A stretch of 64,000 bases of DNA, from positions 212,001 through 276,000 of the forward strand of contig JAVDOI010000072.1 of the NCBI GenBank assembly GCA_032191485.1, in the 5' to 3' direction. The notes below the pieces were generated by a model. It had not been told where the DNA came from, ran no database searches, and saw only the letters and a list, made by a program, of their open reading frames with translations. Position 1 is the stretch's first letter. Each line of letters starts with the position of its first letter. The position numbers and the translations under genes were made by a program. The stretch comes from Leptoclinus maculatus. Its lineage: Eukaryota > Chordata > Actinopteri > Perciformes > Stichaeidae. Below, piece by piece: positions 27,704 to 40,513 of this stretch.

Positions 27704-28568
27704 TGAGTGAGCCAGACAGGATTGTCATGCCACAATTGGAGCAGAGGCTTGAACCCAGTCTCTCCAACATTAAAAACGATGAGCTACGAGCTACTTCATC
27801 GAGTATCTCTTCGCACACGCACACACACACACACGCACGCTTTCCCTTTTCCTTCCCGGGCTTCTTTAGTCCTGTTTTCCATTTTATTAGAGGCTAGAAG
27901 CAGTTCATTAGCAGCCTGTCGCCATCTGTGAATACTTTAAACTTTAACAGTCAGCCTCACTAATTGACAATCTGCTTCACTGGGCTTCACTGACATTGAT
28001 TTGATCTCTTCTCTGTCTCTCTTCTCAGTTCTTTCCTCCTCCTCCTCCTCCTCCTCCTCCTCCTCCTCCTCCTCCTCCTCTTCCTCTTACACAGCCACAT
28101 TCACATCATGTAAAAATATGAGCTGCCAACTGGGGGAAAACCTGTTCATCCCGGCCTCCTCCTGATCATTACAAGTAGCAGCGTTCACACACTACCCAAC
28201 AGTGGTCATGAAGTGGACCGAGACAGTTGGCAGACATCTACTTCAAAAAAGAAAAAGAAAAAAAGCCAATCAATATTTGTTGTATTTAGTTTATGGATAG
28301 TTTTAAAGGTGTATTCATATTTTCCACACTTTTTGGCCACTTGGGGGCAGCAGAAGAAATCAAAAACGTTGACATATCACCTAATTATCGCCTCTGCAAA
28401 TATATTGGATTATAGAGGAAAAACACTGTTTAAAATACCAGTGTGTTTGATTTGTCCACCTTTCACCTCCCCATGTGGCGTCAATGCTACCTGGCTGTGC
28501 ACAGGTGTGCTCTGCGCTGCAGTCATGACGGGAGCAGAGGTGTGTCTCCTGGTGCCAATAATGACCAA

Positions 28569-28645
<77 letters not shown>

Positions 28646-31342
28646 TCGCTCCCCTCCACGTCTCCTCTGCCGTTCCCAGGCCCAATCTGCAAGTCATTAC
28701 CGATGCTCCATTAGACAGCACCTCTGCACAGAGCAAACCCATATTGAGATCACCCTGCAGATCATGAGGGCTGCTGCTGCTGCGGCTTGACTTTAGGTAT
28801 TCACTCCTGATTAAATAGAATGCAGTTCCCACTGATTTATCATTGCAGATATAAACGCTTGCTATCCTAATAGGAAAATTATAGCTCGCTTAATGGCGCT
28901 TAAAGTGGAAGACGTCTTCATTTATATATTCTAGTTCGGTATGTGTATGGCCTGTATGATTGTTTAGAGCATCTCCAGAGGAATACCAAACACACATTAG
29001 TGGATACGACTTGTTAAGTGGTAATTACAGCCTTTATGATATTGCAAAGGCTTTTTTATCCACTTTCACTGTAGAAAATGTCTTAACTAGTCACCGCCTT
29101 TGAGTCAGACTTAATATAAATTAACCAATAATACGTTTTGTAACTTGGAACAATGAATAAAAGGCACATTACTGACACAAGTATTTGTTCTTTCTTTTGG
29201 AAAGTTGATATGGGTGGAAATCTAGTTTATTGAGCCAGTTGAAAATCCGAATACATATTAATCTGAGAGCATGAGCAGCGATGTAGCACGGATTCCATCT
29301 GCCAACTTCCAACTTTTGTTTTACTTCGGGCAGGGAAAAACCCTCAGAGATTTCAATTACGTCCCTTCAATTAATACGGTGCGAAGCTGCCGTTTCTCGC
29401 CAAAGTTGTATTGATTGAAGAGCAGCAGGAAGCGCTGACCCCTCACTCATCTCCCTCTCTAATCCGTTAGACTGTAGCTGTTTCACAGTGCGGCGTGGTA
29501 AGAATTAACACCGTCCGTGTTCCTCAGAGACGCCGCCTCAGGCTCTCATTTTTGTCCACGCGGAAAGAATTACAATGCCCTTTAGTGCATTCATTTAGGC
29601 AGCGACAAAAAAAAACATATTTAATATCCATAACAGCCTCAATAATGCTGGGAAGGGTTTATATTCCAAAATGTTGTGTACTCGTTTTTGACAAGTAACT
29701 ACCGCATTCAATATTCAGCGGTTCATGAATAGGACAAGAGTTGATCCTCAAGAGTGTTGATAATTTGGAGGTTTTAGGCTGCCCCCATCATCAAACACGC
29801 TCCACCACGAGAACAAAAGGACGCTGGAATGCATCTAGAAGTACGTGCTTAGAAAGAAAAGGATTCAAAGGTGATTGTGCACATAAGGAGTTCTGCATTG
29901 CCATTTCTAATACGCAACAAATTGTCAATTAGAATAAATAGACATTTTCTGCACCCCACTTCTTTTCCCAGACACGTCTTAATTCCTTTATTCATATTTT
30001 TTCTCATCTCCAGGAGTGCCCTCAGATCCTGCCCTCCACCCAGATCTACATGCCCGCCGGAGTCCTGAGGCCGATCACGCTGCTGGCCCAGAACCTGCCC
30101 CAGCCGCAGTCCGGACAGAGGAACTACGAGTGCATCTTCCACATCCAGGGCAGCACGCACAGCGTCCCGGCTCTGAGGTTCAACAGCACCAGCATACAGT
30201 GTCAGAAGACAACGGTAAGGCTTGCAAAGAAAAGCACTTGATACATGCGAGTTTAGGTGCTGGCTGAGGGGGCCTTGCTATCGGCTTTTTACCATCTCGG
30301 CTAATCCTGATCAAATGTCTCAGTGCACCGACCAACCACAGCAAAGTTTGATCTGTCAGCAGGAGCTCCATTCTGGACAGCCGCACCGGTCCACCCATTT
30401 GTAGGTTAGCCGCGGCGCCAGACAGAGAGACGAGCAGTGATGGACCGGTGCGGCAAAGACTTGAAACTGAGGCGCACGGCCACGGGGAGCGATTGTCGCC
30501 AAAGCCACTCTCTTTTCACCCCTGCCTCTTAGCCCTCCCTCAAGCTGTCACCGCTAATAGGGAGCGACCATTTCAGCAATGTTAATTTCCTCAGCTGCAA
30601 TCAGGGCGTGAGGCAGAGGGAAAGGCAATTTAACGACGCCAATTATGACTTACTTTTAACGAGACGTGTGATTAAAAGGCGAGCCGCGGCGCTCTTGCTC
30701 ACGGTGATAAGTCTGACGACAAGTCCTCGCGACACATCGATGATTCGCTGGTTGTGAACTCGACCCAGTCAAAGGGAAAGAATGAGTCGCTCTGATGTCG
30801 GACTGTGACGCGTAAAGTAGTTCCGGGGCACATTATCGAAGTTGATTTTCCAGATCGTAATGATGGCTCCAACAGTGCTTTTGTGTTTTTGGAAAGGTAA
30901 TTTGTGCGTATTCAGTCAGTTGTGATTCTGTAATTGCTCCATGTAGCGAGTGTTCTTTTGAGATTTCTGACTTTTTGAGTTGCGATCAGGTTTTTGTCAG
31001 ATTTGTCCTCAGTGACCTGACTACTTGAAAGCTTATTGAATACAGGGTGAGCTGCTAAAACAAACGACAACAAAAAAAAACATAATTGCTGCACAGCGAG
31101 TTGAACTAACTGCGCACACAATTCTTTTGGAGTTCTAGCTTTATTGACTTTCTCCATTTACCTTCAGCACAGTGAGATCCTTCCTCAGACGTCCATCACT
31201 GACATTAAAACACCGGTGCTTCTAAAAAAAGATATATTGTAGATAAACCACACATCGCCTAAATACCACAGCTGTATGTTAGCTGTTTTGTTCAACCTCC
31301 GTTGCATTTTTAAGTTCTGAAAGCCTCCCGCAAACTGTATCG

Positions 31343-31394
<52 letters not shown>

Positions 31395-31676
31395 CCGTTC
31401 ATTTCTTCATTCCCCTGTGGACTTGAATGTTTAGTAAAACCCCAGTGTTCTCTCTGCAGGAAGCAGGAAAAGGTAAAGTAAACGGGCCATGGGTTTTTTA
31501 GACATGGGGGGGGGGGGGCGGAAGTTTGTGCGCGCGAGTAGATCCATGCGGCGCTGTGAACGAGTGAGCCTCCGTCTCCCCACCCTCCCCCCCATCAGGT
31601 GGCACTGTGATAGGATCCAATTAAGGGAGCTGTAGATAAAATGATGATGAATTGCAGCGCCGTGGTAGACTGACAG

Positions 31677-31728
<52 letters not shown>

Positions 31729-33284
31729 GTCTGGCAAACCACTAAAACGGAAAAGAAGGAAGCAAAAAGACAAAGAAAGAGAAAGAGCCAACGAGAGGGG
31801 GTGAGGGAATTAGGAGCAGACAATGCAACAAAGGGTGTGATGGAGGAAGTAGAAAGAGGGGAGAGAGAATGGGAAGAATGAAGAGAGGCAGAGGGGAGGA
31901 AGGAAAGGCTAAGCTCAGCAGGCAGACTTGGGGGAAACAAACAGACGAGGGAGAAAACGGAGGGAGAGAGAACGCGGACTGTAAAAGATGTGCATGTTTG
32001 AGAAAGTGACGCTGAAAGAAAAGAAAATCATGATCCGTGCAAAAGTGAAACTGCTGAGATTAACTGGAACCGCAGAGGGCGAAAGGACAGTTGGGACAAT
32101 GGGGCCATTATTTTCAGATATACCTATTTGGTGGCACAATGCACAAGTAAGCAACGAGGCACCCCACGTTTCCACCCAACAACTGCTGCCTGCAGGATGC
32201 CCCTGAGCAAGGCACTTGAAAACACATACCGGTGCTTCTAAATGATGACGCCCATGTGTGACAACACAGCTAAAAAGAGAGTTTGAATTCTGCCAGTGTG
32301 ACATTATTGTCGCATTGGTAATGCGCTTTGAGTGCAGATCGATCAGAGAAATCTACATTGCGTGACCTACTCAGCTTCGACAAAAGATGAAGGCTGACTT
32401 GAAGTTCAGTGTGACGGATTACACGAATCGAGCAAGTTTCAAGATGGCTGTGAGAATGTTACACCAGACAGAAAAGATGCACCCCACCAGTTTTACTCAT
32501 TAAAGGAGCAATGGACCAACGTCATCAACATAATGTGAAGAGGTTAGAGAGATATCTACTGAAATGAGCATATTAGCCAGCTAGCCCCTGCCTGTCCTGC
32601 ATGGTAATACCACTTATTCCGCGAGAGGGGAAAGCTTGTTTCCAGCACTGCCGATTGGAGTTGGTGTCGATACATTTGTCCCAGGGACTGGATGTTGATT
32701 GTAACCTTTCCCACTAAGGGCAAAAACCAGATGTTAATGGGTGTTAGTGGGGTTTTGGTCAAATGGGTAAAACCCAGAACAATAAGCTGAAAGATGCTAA
32801 AACGCTAGCTAGCCCAGATGCAAATGTTTTCACAGCCTTCCCTTTACGAGTAACTATGTTCTTATCAATAATAATAAGTGTGTTTACAGCTAAATGAAAG
32901 AGTTAACACAGAGGATTAACACACAGAAGATCCGTCTATGATTGAGAGCCTGTGTACTTGCTACCATTGTATTCAGTATTCTCAGTAGGGATCTGTGTGT
33001 ATATGTATCATAGCTGGCTGTGACTGGGACAGTAGAGTGTAATAAATCACAGATAAAATTAGCCGGCAGTAGATGTACACTCATCCATTCCATCTTAATG
33101 TCTCTTTGTGCATTATTTAGCCCCTCGACAAACACTCAAACATTGAACTTTGTACACTCAAATACACCAGGGACCCACAGTATGCATGGGTGCACACTGG
33201 GACGTTCACAGGAGAACAACACACGCTGGCGCGCGCGCACACACACCAGTAGGATGCCTGCAAGCTGAGTGGCTACCTACTAGT

Positions 33285-33315
<31 letters not shown>

Positions 33316-35086
33316 TTCTCCCCAGGGGTTTGGAAGCTCAACGTGAAGCAGACATATGGAGATTCTCCACATGATCTTCTTCCTAATCATGTGGAGCAGA
33401 CGGAGACTGTAGCATCAGCAACAACCAGCAACCTGCTTTACATGATTTATTACACTGACACACGTAGTCTATCAAGCACTGTGTGTGTGTGTGTGTGTGT
33501 GTGTGTCTGTGTGTGTGTCTGCGGGTATGAACTTCCCACTGTAAGTCCGCGCTTCTGGCACCTGTTTTGAGCAGCACAGTACACTGTGGGAGGACGACAC
33601 AGTGTGTGTTTGCGTGTTCACAGTCCACAAATCGGTCCAGACTTTGGTCAAGTCCAGACTTTTCCCAAACTTCTCAAATATTATACATACTGCAGTAATA
33701 CAGTGTAACACAGGTACAGTACACACACGTGCTCTTCTCCTACAAACTACGTTTCTATACCACGAATGTCTCTATGACGCCCACTTCTATAATGCATTAC
33801 TTAAAATACGTTATAATCTGCTTATAGCACTGAATAATTCTATTTATCAGCCCTCCAAACTATCCATAATGCCTTATAGCAATAATCTGAACACATTATA
33901 AAGTATTTCAAAGTGTCTTATGGGTCGAGTATCATAATGATTGCTCACTGTTATTTAGCAAGGACCACAGTTTATTATAATTCCTATTGTAAAACAATAT
34001 AATCTTTATATAATGAATCATAATACATGTGAAAAAAGAAAAACAATTTCAGTGAGTGATGAGTAATTACAAAGTATTATTATACTTGACCTTAGAAGTC
34101 AATATAAATTGCTTCATAAAGTGTTATGGTTCTTTTTATAAAGCATGATTGGATACTTATGAGTGCTCATAACTATAATCACACAGTGCTATAAGCAGAT
34201 TATTGTAAGTGTTTTTAGAAGGACTTGTGTACTATAGGCTACCACACCATACGCTGAGTGTAGGTGTGGGAATAGATCCTTTTGATTCATTCTTGAAAAC
34301 ATCCGTGCGCACTGCATGCTTCCCAGTCAGCGTCGACTTATTTGAACATTAAAATGAGACAACAGGCTTTCTCTAACCTTACCCAAGCACTCTGAGTTGC
34401 CAAACATAACAATTAAACAAATACAATACGTCTGCGGTGAACACTTTGCAGATATGCTCAATACAAAGGTCTCCTGGCGACGTCAGTAAAAAAATGCAAT
34501 TAGGGCAGAAAACGTTTCCTACAAACTGCATTTGCTAACGCTAATCAGCGGCACACACAGTGCACCCAGCACCTCACTTGCATGCACATGCTCTATTATC
34601 ATCCTATTACAGTGAATCAGGAAGAACATGTAGCAGCAAAAGAGCACACACTCGCTGCAGACAGCTGAGAAAGAAAGAGAGAGAAGAACAGAGGAGAGCA
34701 ACTAGAACAAAGTGAATCTGAAACTAAATCATGGACATGCTGTTAAGCGCAGATTTCTCCAAATTTGGCACAAACTGATTAGAATTTGTGACCTCACAAA
34801 ACGTGTTTTTTTTGGCCACACCTCAAGAATTAATTTGGTAATCATGACAAGTTCACACAAATGTCTAATAGGATAAAATAATGAAGTGATGACATTTGGG
34901 ACGGACATGGATGTAAACTGCAACGTGGCTGTGAGCTGAGGAAATAAACAGCAGGGCAGCAACTCCAGTTTAATTAGTTGAACATTGTTGTTTTTTCATT
35001 TAGTGCGGAAAGAAATTGGCATTAAACACATGTAACATAGTTTGAACTGAATGGAATTGAACTGAACTTGTGCATGTGTGTGTGTG

Positions 35087-35124
<38 letters not shown>

Positions 35125-35292
35125 AGCAGTGTATTTTTAACACACACTCGGGTATCCTTCAACATGACTAATTACATGCGGGTGACCTGCACACACATAT
35201 GTGCACCTCTCGTTTCTTTCTTACCTTCTCCCCCTCCTCACCAGCCAGCTGCTCTGTTTTGTTAACATCGGCAGTTTTCAGTCCGTCAGACG

Positions 35293-35357
<65 letters not shown>

Positions 35358-38300
35358 GCCATATCTATTCATACAATCCATGGGGACACGCGATCCATGG
35401 AGACGATTCATGTTGCGAGAGAATAAACGAGTGCGGGAGCAGATAACGAATGAACCCGAGCCAGGCTGGTGTGTTACTGTAATGAGGCCAGGGACGGCTT
35501 TCTGCTCACCTTGTAGTTTTTTTTACACCTCCTCCCCTCCCTCTCCTTTTTTTTGTCTCCCCGTGTCACCTCGCCTCCCTCTCTCCCTTTGTCCCCCCCC
35601 CCTTGTCCCTGTACCTCTCTCCTCCCTCATTGCCTCCTTGTTTAATCTCTTATTCCTCACCCTGTGCTCTACTCCTTTCTCTCCCTCTTTCTGTCTCCCC
35701 TCTTTTCCTCCCGTTGCCTCTCCTCTCTTTCCCCTCCTCTAGTCTCCTCTCCTCTCTTTCCCCTCCTCTAGTCTCCTCTCCCTCTTTCCCCTCCTCTAGT
35801 CTCCTCTCCTCTCTTTCCCCTCCTCTAGTCTCCTCTCCTCTCTTTCCCCTCCTCTAGTCTCCTCTCCCTCTTTCCCCTCCTCTAGTCTCCTCTCCTCTCT
35901 TTCCCCTCCTCTAGTCTCCTCTCCTCTCTTTCCCCTCCTCTAGTCTCCTCTCCTCTCTTTCCCCTCCTCTAGTCTCCTCTCCCTCTTTTCCCTCCTCTAG
36001 TCTCCTCTCCCTCTTTCCCCTCCTCTAGTCTCCTCTCCCTCTTTCCCCTCCTCTAGTCTCCTCTCCTCTCTTTCCCCTCCTCTAGTCTCCTCTCCTCTCT
36101 TTCCCCTCCTCTAGTCTCCTCTCCCTCTTTCCCCTCCTCTAGTCTCCTCTCCCTCTTTCCCCTCCTCTAGTCTCCTCTCCTCTCTTTCCCCTCCTCTAGT
36201 CTCCTCTCTTTCCCCTCCTCTAGTCTCCTCTCCCTCTTTCCCCAACTTTCACTCCTCTCACTTCCCACTTATCTGCTCTCTAGCTGTCCTCCACTTGCAT
36301 CCACCCAACTTTTCTCTACCGTATCCTCCCCCTTTTTCCTCCTACCCTTTCCTCTACCTAACTTCCTCTGTTCCTCTCCTCTCCTCTCTCTTCCCTAGGG
36401 GGGGGGGGGGGCTTCACTATGAGTTGGCGCAGGTAGATTAATTACATGCAGCGACATGGAGGAGCTGGCCAGAGGCTTCAGTAATGAGTCTGATTACTCA
36501 TCTCCAGCAGCTCTGGGCGCTCAGGGGAGGGAAGTCAGGACGGCAGGCCAGCAGAGAGGCCGCTCAGCGGGGGGGGGGGACGGGGGGGGGACCCACAGGG
36601 TTCCACCAATACAGAGTTTTTAACAGCAATGGTGCCACAGCTTTTAGTTCAGAGCTCTGCGAGGAGTCTGTGACATGCCGATAGTCGATAGCTGTTCAAT
36701 GAGAAAAAACGTTGACCCAGAAGTGTGTGTGTCTTAAATACCTGATCACATGATCACATGTATGTTCATAACTGTAATCGATCGAGGTGCCTAAAGTCCA
36801 AACATCTTCACCAGTACCCCGGTAGGAACGCCTACAGAAGAAAGTCCCACGGTGGCTAAAGAGATATACCCAGGGACAAAAGCAAACATAATTAGGTGCA
36901 GGAAACATGAGCATGGATAATAAATCACACAAACAAAAGACAGCAACAGTTTCTCATTAAGCCCGAAGAAAAGATGATTTAAGGTGCAAAGTGTCCGGTT
37001 GCTTTCAGCCCGTGAGTCAAAGCAACAGTGAGCTGAAAGTGCAAAGGATTTGTAGAATGAAGTAAATATTTCTTAATCTTAAATCTTAAATAAATGCTCA
37101 TTAGTTACAGTTCGATAACATGTCAGCGTATTGGTTGAACCCTATGGAGCTCCAGAGATACAGGAAGTACAGCACATCATAGTCGTACTGCACTTTCACA
37201 CACATGGCCGGAGAACGTCTGGAAGTAAAAATGTTATAAATACGCCTTGTTTCCTGTGGCAGCTTTGTAATGTGTATGTCTTTTTATCGATCCGTTTACT
37301 GTATTAAATGCATTTAAACACTTTTGTTTCAGCATACCCACTTCTCAAGTGTCTCGGTCTGAGTTAGTCCTCACTTGATATTCAAACACAGATCCTTCAA
37401 AATGTCGCCGTTTGGTAAAGACCAGCTTCAAGTAGAGGTGATGGCTTCGGCCCTGTCCCATGATTAGATGTACTTTCATGCCACGCTTCATGTTTTCAAA
37501 AGGTGACCGTCTAACCGAGACTTCCTTCCATCAAAAAAAAAACTGCCAAGCATGCTTCCATTGAGGAGACGCATTGTCCGTGTGAACTGAACCCCGAAGT
37601 CGTAGCAAAGTGACGTCGGGGTGCCACCCGTACTTCTAAATCTCATTAGAGAAGAATTTTCAGAATTCAGAGGTCAGAGTAGAGGAGTAACCGGTGCCTG
37701 ACGAGACCGGTGTGATGCATTATTAAAGTGTCGGCTTAAAGAGACGCTCCCCCCGATGCGGCTTTAATACTTTTTTAGATGAGGTTCTAGCCAGCGACAT
37801 TGGCTGTAGATGTCGAGCGCGGTGGGGGCCACGTTGTAATATCCCAATGTGTGAGGGATCCGTCGACATGCATGGAGTTCCCTACGGACAGTCAAACGAT
37901 CCCCGAACGATGAAGCCAACGGACTCTGGTGATCTCTTGACTTTTCCTCTAGCGCCACCGTGAGGTTGACATTTCTGGTTTCGAGGGAAATGTCTCGACT
38001 ACTATTAGATTAATTGCTTTCAAAGTTTGTGTACTTTATCCCCATTCGGATAAATTGTCATGACTTTTTTTGATTATGCAGACTTTACGTCAAGCGCCGT
38101 TATCAGGTTAAAATGTCAGTCTGTCCTGCAAAGCGAATGTCATTCCCATCAGCCTCAGCTCTAGCTTTTTTTTTGCGTTTTCGTGCTAATTGGCAAATGT
38201 TATTTGGCATGCGACCACGCAGAACTAAGACACTGGAAATGTTGTCATTGTGAGAACGTTAGCTTGACTGTAGACTCTTAGTCTTGTTAACTTAAGTCTC

Positions 38301-39730
38301 CTTTTTTATAACGACTAAAACAAGATCAAACTGGGATCTTATAGAAAAGCTTTACACATCGCAAGTTCCATGTCACACCTCAGTGTAGCGTTGTCTGGTG
38401 TTCCCTCCTGAAGTTCTTTCTCCTTCTGCTGCCTCTCCTCTCCTCTCCTCTCCTCTCCTCTCCCGAGTCCCTTTCCGTGTGTCCTCCTTATTTTTCAGTA
38501 TTAAAACCGGCCCCTAAAACTCGTCTTTTAACTCCAAAGTGTCGCCCCGGGGGAAGCGAGTCAGTGGGCGATTGCTCAGCGTGACCGGGCAGCGCGGTGT
38601 CACAGTGTGGTTTTGGGTCGGCGCTTCAAACCCATGTGACAGCATGAATAAAGCATGATGTGGCGAGCAGCAGGGTGTGTGGGGGGGGGTGGGGACTGAC
38701 GAGAGAACAAGCTCACCCAGTGTCTTGGTGACGGCAAACAAGTCAGAACCCTTAAAGTTTAATGGGGGCCACGCCGCAGAGAGAGGAGTGTGTGTGTGTG
38801 TGTGTGTGGGGAGAGCCTGTGGTTTCACTGGGAGCTGGGAGCCGCCGTACACAGGCCTTTAAACAGTGGGGCGTAATGGTGATGCTAATAGAGTCAGCGG
38901 CCTACCTCATGTGTGATGGATCAGGGTCACGCTGAACTAGTGGGTAGGGAATAAGCCCGTTCAGCGTTTCCTTTGTCGCAAAAGAGTGTTTTGGTTGAAT
39001 CCCCGTGTGCTGCTGACCTCCCAGAATCCTGTGGTCCCGATGGTCTGTGCTCCTCTCGGCTCCTCAACAGTCTCAATAGAGATCCAGACTTCCCACATTC
39101 CTTCCTCTGTGGCCGCTTACAATGTCTCCTATTTTTCTTTTGCCCCACTTGTTTGTGCTCTTTTCTTTCTTCTGTTCGCCCCTTTATTTCACGGCCTTCT
39201 CCTCGAGACTTGAACTGAACCCATTACTGATCTGAAATAACAGCGCGTCTTTGCTTTGATAACGGTTAACATCTATACCAGTAGCGTGTCTGCTTTGCTG
39301 GTATACAGGAAACCCGTGCGGCTCATTCTTTTTTTAACAGGGCCCATCCTTTTAGACCATCAGCAGCGGCTTTACAGAACCCAGGTCTGCAAATCTGTGT
39401 TACAGCCTTGCAAAAGGAGCAATAAAGGTTATTGCTGCTGCCATAAAGGTTTTGGTGGTTTCATGCTTCTTTTTTTTTTTCGTTACCTGAAGGCCACCGT
39501 AGTTCTGAGCGGAATTTCTGGCTTCAATCTGCAACGTCTGCGCCTATTTGCCACCGTTAAATCCTACACATTGCGTCTATAACTTGTGTGTGTGGGAACA
39601 CAACAACAGCCCGACTTTATCTAACATAACAACATCCTCAGGTATGAATATGGGATTCACACTCCGTGATATGTTTGGTATTTGAGTCATGGTAATAAAT
39701 CAGAGAAGAGTGGAGGAAAGTTTTGAGTAT

Positions 39731-39778
<48 letters not shown>

Positions 39779-40460
39779 CTCAGGCCCCATTGCCCATATG
39801 GGATGGTCGAGTCCCGTCTATCAAATCCAGTGTGTCAGGGAGCAAATTGGAAATGCCAATTTCACTTTACGCTGCTCCGCATCTTATCTCTCGCTCACCC
39901 TCATCCCACCACTTAGCTCATGCGTAAATGAATAAGGTCCTCTCGCACGTCTACCACTGTCTGATTCCCGTCCGCTTTCACCTCTCTGACCGCGTCTCCT
40001 CCTCCTCCGGCTCCCCTTCTTCCTCCTATCTCATCTTCCCTATCCCTCCACCCCGCCTCACCTCCTCTCCTCCCTTCCCCCCGTGCCTGTCTCCCTTCGC
40101 CCCATGCCCGTTCAGCTGTAACCCATCTGTTTTTTCCCATCTGTGTGTATTTCTGGCTAAAAAAAAAGCGTCTGTTGTGGCGAATACGAATTTGTGCATG
40201 CTCGGGGGCCACGTCACCGTCTGCGATGAGCAAGCCGGTGGCGAGTCACTTTGCAAAAGATACGATACCTCACGCAATTCCCAGTGTGCGTCGGATCCAT
40301 TATCAATTAACGTTTTCCTCACACCGGCTCTCTGTTTCTCTGTGTGTCTCAGTACGACTACGAGGGCGGTGACATCAGTGACCTACCGGTCGACCTCTCC
40401 GTGGTGTGGAATGGAAACTTCGTGATCGACAACCCGTTCAACATTCAAGGTAGAGCTTTT

Positions 40461-40513
<53 letters not shown>

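Larger units (their letters stand above)
15192..30013 (+). other. plxna1: plxna1 intron e-f (longest intron, 14.8 kb)
   Basis: Phase 0. Holds TG, CA, GA, CT and TCC arrays (listed separately), a 15-G run at 16646-16660, and a possible transposon remnant at 25704-26448 with an AT-rich core at 25920-26050. The stretches 20560-22340 and 28840-29700 contain little simple repeat and are the best places to look for conserved enhancers. No second gene was recognised; long open frames such as the minus-strand one at 24590-25135 lack any family signature. Confidence 0.85.
30215..40352 (+). other. plxna1: plxna1 intron f-g (10.1 kb)
   Basis: Phase 0. Contains CA arrays at 31345-31393, 31679-31725, 33289-33315 and 35301-35355, TG arrays at 33480-33520, 35091-35122 and 39733-39773, an inverted-repeat element at 33780-34228, the polypyrimidine minisatellite at 35717-36243, and a minus-strand dispersed repeat at 37922-38264. 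Runs of G occur at 36399-36411 and 36570-36590. Confidence 0.85.

Noticed and set aside
28213..28832. Overlapping open frames of 115-184 codons on both strands
   Set aside because: They span the (CT)35 array, whose translation is open in every frame; not coding.
35717..36243. CRISPR-like array
   Set aside because: Units are contiguous with no unique spacers, and the context is a vertebrate intron; it is a minisatellite.
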